From the NCBI GenBank assembly GCA_023426865.1, contig JAEZBT010000105.1:1-7390 (forward strand): a stretch of 7,390 nt of DNA. Direction: 5' to 3'. This document shows positions 1 to 7,089 of the stretch, one piece after another. Every line of letters begins with the position of its first letter. Position 1 is the stretch's first letter. This stretch comes from Actinomycetes bacterium (GTDB lineage Bacteria > Actinomycetota > Actinomycetes > Actinomycetales > Cellulomonadaceae). The position numbers and the translations under genes were made by a program. The notes beneath the pieces are model-generated. The model made no database searches. It was not told the DNA's origin and worked only from the letters and a program-made list of their open reading frames with translations.

Positions 1-55
1 GGCATGCCTCGCGCTCGTGGACCCGGAGGTCCGCGAGGTGCTCGCGCTGGGCTGA
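1..55 (+). CDS. 3' end of an unidentified gene (partial)
   Basis: The reading frame beginning at base 2 runs through 17 codons to a TGA at 53-55. The visible tail reads ACLALVDPEVREVLALG. All codons but the first end in G or C, as in the real genes of this window, which supports coding in this frame. The fragment is too short to assign a family. The other two plus-strand frames are also open over this stretch, so the assignment rests on codon usage and on the hairpin that follows the stop about 40 nt downstream. Function unknown. Confidence 0.5.
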   Translation, partial: ACLALVDPEVREVLALG

Positions 56-94
56 GCACGGCCGGCCTGGCGGGCGGGCGCCGGGCCGGTCGCT

Positions 95-112
95 CGCCCC
101 CCGGTCGGGGCG
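95..112. terminator. GC-rich hairpin after the upstream gene
   Basis: A perfect 6-bp stem, CGCCCC (95-100) with GGGGCG (107-112), encloses a 6-nt loop, 40 nt after the stop at 53-55. A second, looser pairing exists just upstream (CCGGCC 62-67 with GGCCGG 84-89). There is no T-run after either stem, so this would be a tract-less terminator of the kind proposed for actinobacteria. In DNA this GC-rich short stems arise easily by chance, so the call is weak. Confidence 0.35.
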
Positions 113-132
113 CGGTGTCACTCGTCCGCTCG

Positions 133-162
133 TCGAACCGGCCACCGTGGGGCACGTAGGCT
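133..162 (+). promoter_or_regulatory. Probable promoter of the hydrolase gene, leaderless
   Basis: A TANNNT-type -10 hexamer, TAGGCT, lies at 157-162, and seven bases separate it from the ATG at 170. Transcription would therefore begin at or next to the start codon, giving a leaderless mRNA, which is common in actinobacteria. A weak -35-like TCGAAC lies at 133-138 with an 18-bp spacer. There is no Shine-Dalgarno sequence before this ATG, which fits the leaderless reading. Confidence 0.5.
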
Positions 163-169
163 GCCCGTC

Positions 170-1030
170 ATGGCCACACCCCTGGAGTCGGACGGCGTCC
201 TCGAGGGCGCGCTGGACGTGGCGGGCGTCGTGCCCGGGGCCGTGTGCCACCGCGGCGTGACGTACGTCGCCCGACAGGGCTTCCGGCCGCTGCTCATGGA
301 CGTGTACGTGCCGGTGCTCCGCACGCCCCCGGTGCCGTGCGTCCTGTGGATCCACGGCGGCGCGTGGTGGGAGGGCGACCGGCGCGAGACGCCGAGCACC
401 TGGCCGGAGGGTCTCTTCTTCCGCCTGCTCGTCGAGGCCGGCCTGGCCGTGGCGACCGTCGACTACCGCTTCTCGAGCGAGGCGCGGTGGCCGGCGCAGG
501 GCGACGACGTCGCCGAGGCGCTGCACTTCCTGCGCGCCCAGGCCGACGTGCTGCGCATCGACCCCGGCCGGATCGGGGTGGCGGGGGAGAGCGCGGGCGG
601 TCACCTCGCGGCGATGGCCGCACTGACGGGCTCCGGCCCGACGGCGGTGCAGGCCGCCGCGGTGCTCTACGGCGTCATGGACCTGCGGGACTTCGACGGC
701 GTCGAGCAGGCCACGCCCGAGCAGCGGCGGGGCACGCCCGAGGTCCTCCTCATGGGTTCCCTGCCCGACGAGGCGCCGTCGGCCTGGGACGAGGCGTCGC
801 CCCTCACGCACGTCCACGCCGACGCCCCGCCCATGCTCCTGATCAGCGGCGACGCCGACTCCGTGGTCCCGCCGCGGCAGACCGTGCGGATGCACGAGGC
901 GCTCGTCGCGGCGGGCGCGGTCGACGTCGTGCTCGACCTGGTGCCGGGCGCCGACCACTGCTTCGGCGCCGTCGACCCGGAGCCGCCGCTCCGGCGGATC
1001 GTGGACTTCCTGGTCGACCGCCTCGCCTGA
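170..1030 (+). CDS. Alpha/beta-hydrolase, esterase/lipase (BD-FAE/HSL-like)
   Basis: This 286-residue protein is a probable cytoplasmic carboxylester hydrolase; no signal peptide or membrane segment is visible. The oxyanion-hole motif HGGAWW is at residues 62-67. The nucleophile elbow GESAGG places the catalytic serine at S141. The acid is probably D230 in GDADSVVP, and the histidine is H263 in GADHCF. The order and spacing are those of the HSL/BD-FAE branch (alpha/beta hydrolase fold-3 and related families), and the length is normal for a single-domain member. The ATG at 170 is favoured because it directly follows a -10 hexamer and leaves about 60 residues before the HGG motif, as is usual. 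The gene converges with ackA and is transcribed separately from the acetate operon, so context does not reveal its substrate. An acetyl- or short-acyl-esterase is possible but unproven. Confidence 0.85.
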   Translation: MATPLESDGVLEGALDVAGVVPGAVCHRGVTYVARQGFRPLLMDVYVPVLRTPPVPCVLWIHGGAWWEGDRRETPSTWPEGLFFRLLVEAGLAVATVDYRFSSEARWPAQGDDVAEALHFLRAQADVLRIDPGRIGVAGESAGGHLAAMAALTGSGPTAVQAAAVLYGVMDLRDFDGVEQATPEQRRGTPEVLLMGSLPDEAPSAWDEASPLTHVHADAPPMLLISGDADSVVPPRQTVRMHEALVAAGAVDVVLDLVPGADHCFGAVDPEPPLRRIVDFLVDRLA

Positions 1031-1047
1031 CCGGCGGCGGACGTGCG

Positions 1048-1094
1048 GAGGGCCGGGGGCACGCCGCACGCTGCGCGGTGAGCCCCCGGCCCTC
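1048..1094. terminator. Bidirectional terminator between the hydrolase gene and ackA
   Basis: GAGGGCCGGGGGC at 1048-1060 is perfectly complementary to GCCCCCGGCCCTC at 1082-1094, giving a 13-bp stem. The 21-nt interior can itself pair (CCGC 1064-1067 with GCGG 1075-1078), extending the hairpin. The stem starts 17 nt after the hydrolase stop and 14 nt after the ackA stop, so it is placed to end both converging transcripts. No U-tract follows on either strand. The symmetry and position make a shared terminator the simplest explanation. Confidence 0.75.
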
Positions 1095-1108
1095 GAGCCG
1101 CGTTAGCG

Positions 1109-2311
1109 TCAGGCCTTGGCCCCGTGCGCGAGCTCCACCGCCTCACGGGCGATCTCGAGCTCCTCGTTCGTCGGGACCACCCAGACCTTGATCGGCGAGT
1201 CGTCGGTGGAGATGAGGGTCTCGGCCTTCTTGCGGCCCTCGTTGCGGGCCGGGTCGACGACGATGCCCATGTGCTCCAGGCCCTGGAGGGTCTGCAGACG
1301 CACGATGTCGTCGTTCTCGCCGACGCCCGCGGTGAACGCGATGACGTCCACGCCGCCGAGGATCGCGAAGTAGGCGCCGATGTACTTCTTCAGGCGGTGG
1401 CAGTAGACGTCGAGCGCGACCTTGGCGTCGGCGTCGCCGGCGGCGATCTTGTCGTGCACGTCGCGCAGGTCGGACGACCCGGTGAGGCCGAACATGCCCG
1501 ACCGGCGGTTGAGCAGGTTGTCGAGCTCCTCGACGCCCATGCCGGCCACGCGGCCCAGGTGGAACGTGACGGCCGGGTCGATGTCGCCGGACCGCGTGCC
1601 CATGACCAGGCCCTCGAGCGGGGTCAGGCCCATCGACGTCTCGACGGACCTCCCGCCGCTGACGGCGGTGATCGAGGCGCCGTTGCCCAGATGGGCGACG
1701 ATGACCTTGGCGTCGGCCGGCTCCTTGCCGACCAGCGCCGCGGCGCGCTGGGAGACGTACTTGTGCGACGTGCCGTGCGCGCCGTAGCGGCGGATGGCGT
1801 ACCGCTTGGCCAGGTCACGGTCGATCGCGTACGTGTACGCGGCCTCGGGCAGCGTCGTGTGGAACGACGTGTCGAACACGACGACGTGCGGGACGTCACC
1901 GAACGCGTGGCGCGCGGCCCGGATGCCCGCCAGGTGGGCCGGGTTGTGCAGCGGCGCCAGGGTGCACAGGTCCTCGATGTCGGCCTCGACCTTGTCGTCG
2001 ACGATCGCGGGGCCGGGGAACCGGTCGCCGCCCTGCACGACGCGGTGACCGACGGCGACGAGGTGCCACGTGTCCCGGGTCGGGCCGTGCTCGTCGAACA
2101 TGCGCAGGAGCATCGCGACGCCCGCCTCGTGGTCCGGCAGCGGCGCCTCGAAGGTCGTCTTGCCATCGGGGCCCTCGTGCCGGACGGCCCCGACCTCCTG
2201 CCCGATCCGCTCGAGCAGGCCGACGGCGAGCGCCTCGCCGGTCTCGACGTCGATGAGCTGGTACTTGATCGACGACGATCCGGCGTTGACGACCAGGACG
2301 TGCTCGCTCAC
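1109..2311 (-). CDS. ackA: Acetate kinase
   Basis: This 400-residue cytoplasmic enzyme interconverts acetyl-phosphate + ADP with acetate + ATP and forms the last step of the operon's pathway. The length matches the family. The N-terminal signature VVNAGSSSIK contains N9. Residues equivalent to the Methanosarcina thermophila active site are visible: R90 (GHRVV), H122 (PLHNP), D147 (VFDTSF), H179 (GAHGTSH), R240 (GTRSGD) and E383 (TNEE). The nucleotide-site segments HLGNGAS (207-213) and AGVGEN (328-333) are intact. The start is GTG at 2311, which overlaps the pta stop as GTGA and has an AAGGAG ribosome-binding site 5 nt upstream inside pta. This start gives the usual short lead-in to the signature and implies translational coupling to pta. 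The stop is followed by the shared hairpin. Nothing is truncated. Confidence 0.97.
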   Translation of the reverse strand: MSEHVLVVNAGSSSIKYQLIDVETGEALAVGLLERIGQEVGAVRHEGPDGKTTFEAPLPDHEAGVAMLLRMFDEHGPTRDTWHLVAVGHRVVQGGDRFPGPAIVDDKVEADIEDLCTLAPLHNPAHLAGIRAARHAFGDVPHVVVFDTSFHTTLPEAAYTYAIDRDLAKRYAIRRYGAHGTSHKYVSQRAAALVGKEPADAKVIVAHLGNGASITAVSGGRSVETSMGLTPLEGLVMGTRSGDIDPAVTFHLGRVAGMGVEELDNLLNRRSGMFGLTGSSDLRDVHDKIAAGDADAKVALDVYCHRLKKYIGAYFAILGGVDVIAFTAGVGENDDIVRLQTLQGLEHMGIVVDPARNEGRKKAETLISTDDSPIKVWVVPTNEELEIAREAVELAHGAKA

Positions 2312-4389
2312 TTGCTCTCCTTCGTGGGGTTCATCGCCTGCGCCTGGATGGCGGTGATGGCGACGGTGTTGACGATGTCCTGCACCAGGGCGCCGCGCGA
2401 AAGGTCGTTGACGGGCTTGCGCAGGCCCTGCAGCACCGGACCGACGGCGACCGCCCCGGCGGACCGCTGCACGGCCTTGTAGGTGTTGTTGCCGGTGTTC
2501 AGGTCGGGGAAGACGAACACCGTGGCGCGGCCGGCGACGGCCGAGTCCGGCATCTTCGTCTTGGCGACCGACGCGTCGACCGCGGCGTCGTACTGGATGG
2601 GGCCCTCGACGTCGAGGTCGGGCCGGCGCTCGCGCACGAGCGCGGTCGCGGCGCGGACCTTGTCGACGTCGGCGCCCGTGCCCGACTCGCCCGTGGAGTA
2701 CGACAGCATCGCGACGCGCGGCTCGATGCCGAACTGCAGGGCGGTCTCGGCCGACGAGATCGCGATGTCCGCGAGCTGCTCGGCGGTGGGGTCGGGGTTG
2801 ACGGCGCAGTCGCCGTAGACGAGGACGCGGTCCTCGAGGCACATGAGGAACACGCTCGAGACGATGGACACGTCGGGCGTGGTCTTGATGATCTCGAAGG
2901 CCGGCCGGATGGTGTGCGCCGTGGTGTGGATCGCACCGGACACCATGCCGTCGGCGATCCCGGTCTGCACCATCATCGTGCCGAAGTAGGAGACCGAGCC
3001 GACGATCTCGCGCGCCCGCTCGACCGTCATGCCCCTGTGCTTGCGCAGCTCGGCGTACTCGTGCGCGAACCGCTCGAAGAGCTCGCCCTCCTTGGGGTCG
3101 AGCACCTTGGCGGCCGCGATGTCCAGGCCGAGCTCGGTGGCGCGGGCCCGGATGCCGGCCTCGTTGCCGAGGATCGTCAGGTCGGCGACGTCGCGCTGGA
3201 GCAGCGTCGAGGCGGCCCGCAGGATCCGGTCGTCGCTGCCCTCGGGGAGCACGATGTGCTTGCGGTCGGCCCGCGCCCGCGCCAGCAGCTCGTACTCGAA
3301 CATGAGCGGCGTGACGACGCTCGTCCGGGAGACGTCGAGGCGCCGCAGCACCTCGGGCCCGTCCACGTGCCGCTCGAAGATCGCCAGCGCGGTGTCCACC
3401 TTGCGCTGGGAGTCCGACGACAGCCGGCCGCGGACGGCCGCGGCGCGGTTCGTCGTCCGGAACGTGCCGAGCTCGGTCGAGATGATCGGCAGGCGCTGGC
3501 CGAGGCCGCTGACCAGGCGCGTGATGACCTCCGGCGGCTCGAACCCGCCGTTGAGCACGATGCCCGCGAGCGACGGGAAGCCGTCCGCCGCGTGCGCGGA
3601 CACGAGGCCCAGCAGGATGTCGCCACGGTCGCCGGGGGTGATGACGACCGCGCCGTCGGTGAGGCGCTCCACGAGGTGCTCGAGCGACATCGCGCCGACC
3701 ACCAGCTCCAGCGCCTCGCGCGACAGGAGCTCCTCGTCGCCCGCGACCAGGCGGCCCTCGACGGCCTCCATGACCGCGCGCACCGTGGGCGCGGCGAGGA
3801 GCTGGTCCTCGGGCACGGCCCACGCCGGCAGCCCGGTCGCCGCGAGGGCCTCCTTGACCAGCGTCACCTCGTCGGGCTCGCACCGGTTGGCGACGACGGC
3901 GAGCGCCTCCGCGTGCTGTGCGCGCAGCTCCGCGAGGCTCACCTCGGCGGCCTGCCGGATGGCGTCCGGCCGACGGCCGGTGCCCCTGACGACCAGGAGC
4001 ACCGGCGCGCCGAGGTTGGCCGCGATGCGGGCGTTGTAGGCGAGCTCGGTGGGTCCCGCGACGTCCGTGTAGTCGGTGCCCACGACGACGACGGCGTCGC
4101 ACTCGCGCGCCATGTCGTGGTACCGCGTGACGATGCGGGCGAGCGCCGCCTCCGGGTCCGCGTGCACGTCCTCGTACGTCACCCCGACGCACTGCTCGTA
4201 GCTGAGGTCGACTCCGTCGTGCGCGAGGAGGACCTCGAGCACGTAGTCCCGCTGGTCCGAGGACCGCGCGACCGGGCGGAAGACCCCCACCCGCCGCACC
4301 GTGCGGCTGAGCAGGTCGACCATGCCGAGCGCGATCGTGGACTTACCGGTGTCGCCCTCGGACGAGGTGATGTACAGGCTGCGTGCCAT
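2308..4389 (-). CDS. pta: Phosphate acetyltransferase, long three-domain form
   Basis: This 693-residue cytoplasmic enzyme interconverts acetyl-phosphate + CoA with acetyl-CoA + phosphate. It has the long form's three parts. An N-terminal P-loop/dethiobiotin-synthetase-like domain begins with SEGDTGKST (residues 10-18, a Walker A-type loop). A DRTGG-type middle domain spans roughly 215-335 (ITPGDRGDI near 250). The catalytic PTA/PTB domain covers about 365-690, with LPEGSDDRIL (381-390), the MLSYSTGESGTG loop (561-572) and FPDLNTGNNTYKA (627-639). In E. coli Pta the N-terminal region is associated with allosteric control. Length is close to E. coli and mycobacterial Pta. ATG at 4389 is chosen because the Walker A loop follows directly and an AGGAG lies just upstream, though with only 2 nt spacing. 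It sits 8 nt after the xfp stop and overlaps ackA by 4 nt, so it is the middle gene of the operon. Confidence 0.97.
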   Translation of the reverse strand: MARSLYITSSEGDTGKSTIALGMVDLLSRTVRRVGVFRPVARSSDQRDYVLEVLLAHDGVDLSYEQCVGVTYEDVHADPEAALARIVTRYHDMARECDAVVVVGTDYTDVAGPTELAYNARIAANLGAPVLLVVRGTGRRPDAIRQAAEVSLAELRAQHAEALAVVANRCEPDEVTLVKEALAATGLPAWAVPEDQLLAAPTVRAVMEAVEGRLVAGDEELLSREALELVVGAMSLEHLVERLTDGAVVITPGDRGDILLGLVSAHAADGFPSLAGIVLNGGFEPPEVITRLVSGLGQRLPIISTELGTFRTTNRAAAVRGRLSSDSQRKVDTALAIFERHVDGPEVLRRLDVSRTSVVTPLMFEYELLARARADRKHIVLPEGSDDRILRAASTLLQRDVADLTILGNEAGIRARATELGLDIAAAKVLDPKEGELFERFAHEYAELRKHRGMTVERAREIVGSVSYFGTMMVQTGIADGMVSGAIHTTAHTIRPAFEIIKTTPDVSIVSSVFLMCLEDRVLVYGDCAVNPDPTAEQLADIAISSAETALQFGIEPRVAMLSYSTGESGTGADVDKVRAATALVRERRPDLDVEGPIQYDAAVDASVAKTKMPDSAVAGRATVFVFPDLNTGNNTYKAVQRSAGAVAVGPVLQGLRKPVNDLSRGALVQDIVNTVAITAIQAQAMNPTKESK
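2317..2322 (-). promoter_or_regulatory. Ribosome-binding site of ackA
   Basis: AAGGAG on the minus strand lies 5 nt before the GTG at 2311 and inside the last codons of pta. It decides the ackA start: the GTG overlaps the pta TGA as GTGA, and the first residues then lead straight into the family's N-terminal signature. Confidence 0.8.
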
Positions 4390-4391
4390 GG

Positions 4392-4396
4392 CTCCT
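4392..4396 (-). promoter_or_regulatory. Ribosome-binding site of pta, close-spaced
   Basis: AGGAG on the minus strand is separated from the pta ATG by only two bases (CC), shorter than the usual 5-8. It partly overlaps a second in-frame TAG following the xfp stop. Initiation at pta may therefore depend on ribosomes finishing xfp (termination-reinitiation). No better start with a well-spaced site is visible nearby in this frame. Confidence 0.55.
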
Positions 4397-4397
4397 A

Positions 4398-6893
4398 CTA
4401 CTCGTTGTCGCCCCCGGTGGCGGCGGTGGCCGACACCTGGTCCTGCTGCGGGCCGCCCTCGGCGGTCCCGGTCTCGCCCGCGTCGGGCCACACCCAGTCG
4501 CGGACCTCGGGGATGTCCTCGCCGTGGTCCCGCGTGTACGCCCGGGCCCGCAGCCGCGCGTCGACCATCTCCTGGCGGAGGTTCGCCTGGCCGGACCGCA
4601 TCCAGTGGACGTGGTCGATGACGTCGATGACGAGCTTGTAGCGGTCGATGTCGTTGAGCATCGCCATGTCGAAGGGCGTGGTCGTGGTGCCCTCCTCCTT
4701 GTAGCCGCGCACGTGCAGGTTGTCGTGCCCGTTGCGCCGGTAGGTGAGGCGATGGATCAGCCACGGGTAGCCGTGGTACGCGAAGACGATCGGCCGGTCC
4801 GCGGTGAAGAGGTTGTCGAACTCGCGGTCGGACAGGCCGTGCGGGTGCTCCCGCGCGTCCTGCAGGCGCATGAGGTCGACGACGTTGACCACGCGGACCT
4901 TGAGCACCGGCACGCGCTCGCGCAGGATGTGCGCCGCCGCCAGCACCTCGAGCGTCGGCACGTCGCCGGCGCAGGCGAGAACGACGTCGGGCTGCTGGCC
5001 CTCGACCTCGGTGCCGGCCCAGTCCCAGATGCCGACGCCGCGCGTGCAGTGCGCGATCGCCTGCTCCATGGTCAGGAAGTTCGGCGCCGGCTGCTTGCCG
5101 CTGACCACGACGTTGACGTAGTCGCGGCTGCGCAGGCAGTGGTCGTAGGTCGACAGCAGGGTGTTGGCGTCCGGCGGCAGGTACACCCGGACGATCTCCG
5201 CCTTCTTGTTGACCACGTGGTCGATGAAGCCCGGGTCCTGGTGGCTGAAGCCGTTGTGGTCCTGGCGCCACACGTGCGAGGACAGCAGGTAGTTCAGCGA
5301 CGCGATCGGCCGGCGCCACGGGATGTCCGCGGTGACCTTCAGCCACTTGGCGTGCTGGTTCACCATCGAGTCGACGATGTGGATGAACGCCTCGTAGCAG
5401 TTGAACAGGCCGTGCCGACCGGTGAGCAGGTAGCCCTCGAGCCAGCCCTGCATCTGGTGCTCCGACAGCATCTCCAGCACGCGACCCGCGCGGGCCATGT
5501 GCTCGTCGACCTCGGGCCCCTCGAACTCGGCGTTCCACTGCTTGTCGGTCGCCTCGAAGACGGCCTGGAGGCGGTTGGAGGCGGTCTCGTCCGGACCGAA
5601 GATCCGGAAGTTGTCCGGGTTGAGGCGGATGACCTCGGCCAGCCACTGGCCGAGGATGCGCGGCGCCTCCGAGAACGAGCCGCCCGGGCGCGGGACGTCG
5701 ACGGCGTACTCGCGGAAGTCCGGCAGGCGCAGGTCCTTGAGCAGCAGGCCGCCGTTCGCGTGCGGGTTGTCGCTCATCCGCAGGAGGCCGGCGGGGGCCA
5801 GCGCGCGGATGTCGGCGGAGACCCGGCCGTCGGCGTCGAACAGCTCCTCGGGGCCGTAGCTCTCGAGCCACGTGCGCAGCACCGCCAGGTGCTCGGGGGT
5901 GTCCCGGGCGCTCGCGAGCGGCACCTGGTGCGCCCGCCACGAGCCGGTGGTCTTCTTGCCGTCGATGTAGTCCGGGCCGGTCCAGCCCTTGGGGGTGCGG
6001 AAGACGATCATCGGCCACATCGGTCGGGTCTCGTCGCCGCGGGCGGCACGGTCCTTGATCTCGGCGATCTCGTTGAGCACCTCGTCGAGCAGCAGCCCGA
6101 AGCGGCGGTGGATCGACACCGCGTCCTCGTCGTCGAAACCCGCCGTGAACAGGTGCGGCTTGTGCCCGTAGCCGACCATGAGCGAGCTGAGCTCGTCCTC
6201 GTCGATGCGCGCGAGCACGGTCGGGTTCGCGATCTTGTACCCGTTGAGGTGCAGGATCGGCAGGACCACGCCGTCCTTCACGGGGTTGACGAACTTGTTG
6301 GAGTGCCAGCTCGTGGCGAGCGGGCCGGTCTCGGCCTCGCCGTCGCCCACGACCGCGGCCACCAGCAGGTCGGGGTTGTCGAAGGCCGCGCCGTACGCGT
6401 GCGAGAGCGCGTAGCCGAGCTCGCCGCCCTCGTGGATGGAGCCCGGGGTCTCGGGCGCGACGTGGCTCGGGATGCCGCCGGGGAACGAGAACTGCCGGAA
6501 CAGCCGACGCAGGCCCTCGGCGTCCTGGGTGATGTCGGAGTACACCTCGGAGTAGGTGCCGTCGAGGTACGCAGCAGCGACGAGGCCCGGGCCGCCGGGG
6601 CCCGGGCCGGTGATGTAGATCGTGGACTGGTCGCGCTCGGCGATCGCCCGGTTGAGGTGCGCGTAGAGGAACGTCAGACCGGGCGTCGTGCCCCAGTGCC
6701 CGAGGAGGCGCGGCTTGACGTGGTCGCGGTGCAGCGGCTCGGCGAGCAGCGGGTTGTCGAGCAGGTAGATCTGTCCGACGGAGAGGTAGTTGGCGGCGCG
6801 CCACCACTTGTCCACGCGCTCGAGCGTCTCGTCGTCCAGGGGCGTCACCTCCCGGGTGCGCCAGCCGGCGGGGCTGTCCAGGACTGAGGTCAT
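4398..6893 (-). CDS. xfp: Xylulose-5-P/fructose-6-P phosphoketolase
   Basis: This 831-residue thiamine-diphosphate enzyme cleaves xylulose-5-P and/or fructose-6-P with phosphate to acetyl-phosphate plus glyceraldehyde-3-P or erythrose-4-P. Both family signatures are present: EGGELGYALSHAYGA (155-169) and the ThDP motif GDGEAETGP (183-191) with N217. Other landmarks are GHWGTTPG (65-72), IPSHVAPETPG (141-151), GSWRAHQVP (317-325), FGPDETASNRL (432-442), LSEHQ (476-480) and SSHVWRQDHNGFSHQDPG (538-555). Histidines H66, H144, H322 and H551 match the bifidobacterial active-site histidines. The one matching H97 of Bifidobacterium Xfp is proline here (P99 in GPGPGG). The C-terminus ends in SATAATGGDNE after a flexible linker. 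ATG at 6893 is preceded by GAGGAG 6 nt upstream. It is the first gene of the xfp-pta-ackA operon and ends in tandem TAG stops. Sequence alone cannot tell Xu5P-only from dual specificity. Confidence 0.96.
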   Translation of the reverse strand: MTSVLDSPAGWRTREVTPLDDETLERVDKWWRAANYLSVGQIYLLDNPLLAEPLHRDHVKPRLLGHWGTTPGLTFLYAHLNRAIAERDQSTIYITGPGPGGPGLVAAAYLDGTYSEVYSDITQDAEGLRRLFRQFSFPGGIPSHVAPETPGSIHEGGELGYALSHAYGAAFDNPDLLVAAVVGDGEAETGPLATSWHSNKFVNPVKDGVVLPILHLNGYKIANPTVLARIDEDELSSLMVGYGHKPHLFTAGFDDEDAVSIHRRFGLLLDEVLNEIAEIKDRAARGDETRPMWPMIVFRTPKGWTGPDYIDGKKTTGSWRAHQVPLASARDTPEHLAVLRTWLESYGPEELFDADGRVSADIRALAPAGLLRMSDNPHANGGLLLKDLRLPDFREYAVDVPRPGGSFSEAPRILGQWLAEVIRLNPDNFRIFGPDETASNRLQAVFEATDKQWNAEFEGPEVDEHMARAGRVLEMLSEHQMQGWLEGYLLTGRHGLFNCYEAFIHIVDSMVNQHAKWLKVTADIPWRRPIASLNYLLSSHVWRQDHNGFSHQDPGFIDHVVNKKAEIVRVYLPPDANTLLSTYDHCLRSRDYVNVVVSGKQPAPNFLTMEQAIAHCTRGVGIWDWAGTEVEGQQPDVVLACAGDVPTLEVLAAAHILRERVPVLKVRVVNVVDLMRLQDAREHPHGLSDREFDNLFTADRPIVFAYHGYPWLIHRLTYRRNGHDNLHVRGYKEEGTTTTPFDMAMLNDIDRYKLVIDVIDHVHWMRSGQANLRQEMVDARLRARAYTRDHGEDIPEVRDWVWPDAGETGTAEGGPQQDQVSATAATGGDNE

Positions 6894-6899
6894 CGCGCT

Positions 6900-6905
6900 C
6901 TCCTC
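6900..6905 (-). promoter_or_regulatory. Ribosome-binding site of xfp
   Basis: GAGGAG on the minus strand, 6 nt before the ATG at 6893, is a strong, well-spaced Shine-Dalgarno site. It fixes the xfp start and shows that, unlike the two flanking plus-strand genes, xfp has a leadered mRNA. Confidence 0.8.
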
Positions 6906-7089
6906 ACAGGGCTGCCGGCGGCCGGGTCGATCCCGGTCCGCTCCTTAGGTTCTCGTGCGCGTCGGCCAGGACAGGGGACGTTCGCCCCACGGCCGCCCGC
7001 CTCGCGTGACCATCGCTGGCACGGTCGCTGCGCACACGGTCATCGCATCACATCGGGGCACCCGGGCGCACCATCGCGGGCCGCTGCCC

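Noticed and set aside
118..399. A 93-codon minus-strand frame over the hydrolase start
   Set aside because: It overlaps the hydrolase promoter and coding start, has no ribosome-binding site, and encodes an Arg/Ser/Pro/Thr-rich string.
1124..4641. Long plus-strand open frames antisense to ackA and pta (1124-2482 and 2914-4641)
   Set aside because: Same GC-driven shadow effect; the minus-strand genes have intact motifs and ribosome-binding sites, while these products have no recognisable features.
4383..6887. An 834-codon open frame on the plus strand, antisense to xfp
   Set aside because: It mirrors a genuine phosphoketolase gene codon for codon. In very GC-rich DNA the opposite strand is often stop-free, and the product is a low-complexity Val/Arg/Asp-rich string with no recognisable domain.
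7006..7055. CRP/GlxR-like half-sites (GTGAC-N-GGCAC near 7006-7023, and TGTGA on the minus strand near 7040-7052)
   Set aside because: Neither matches the full TGTGA-N6-TCACA palindrome; each preserves roughly one half-site, which is expected by chance.
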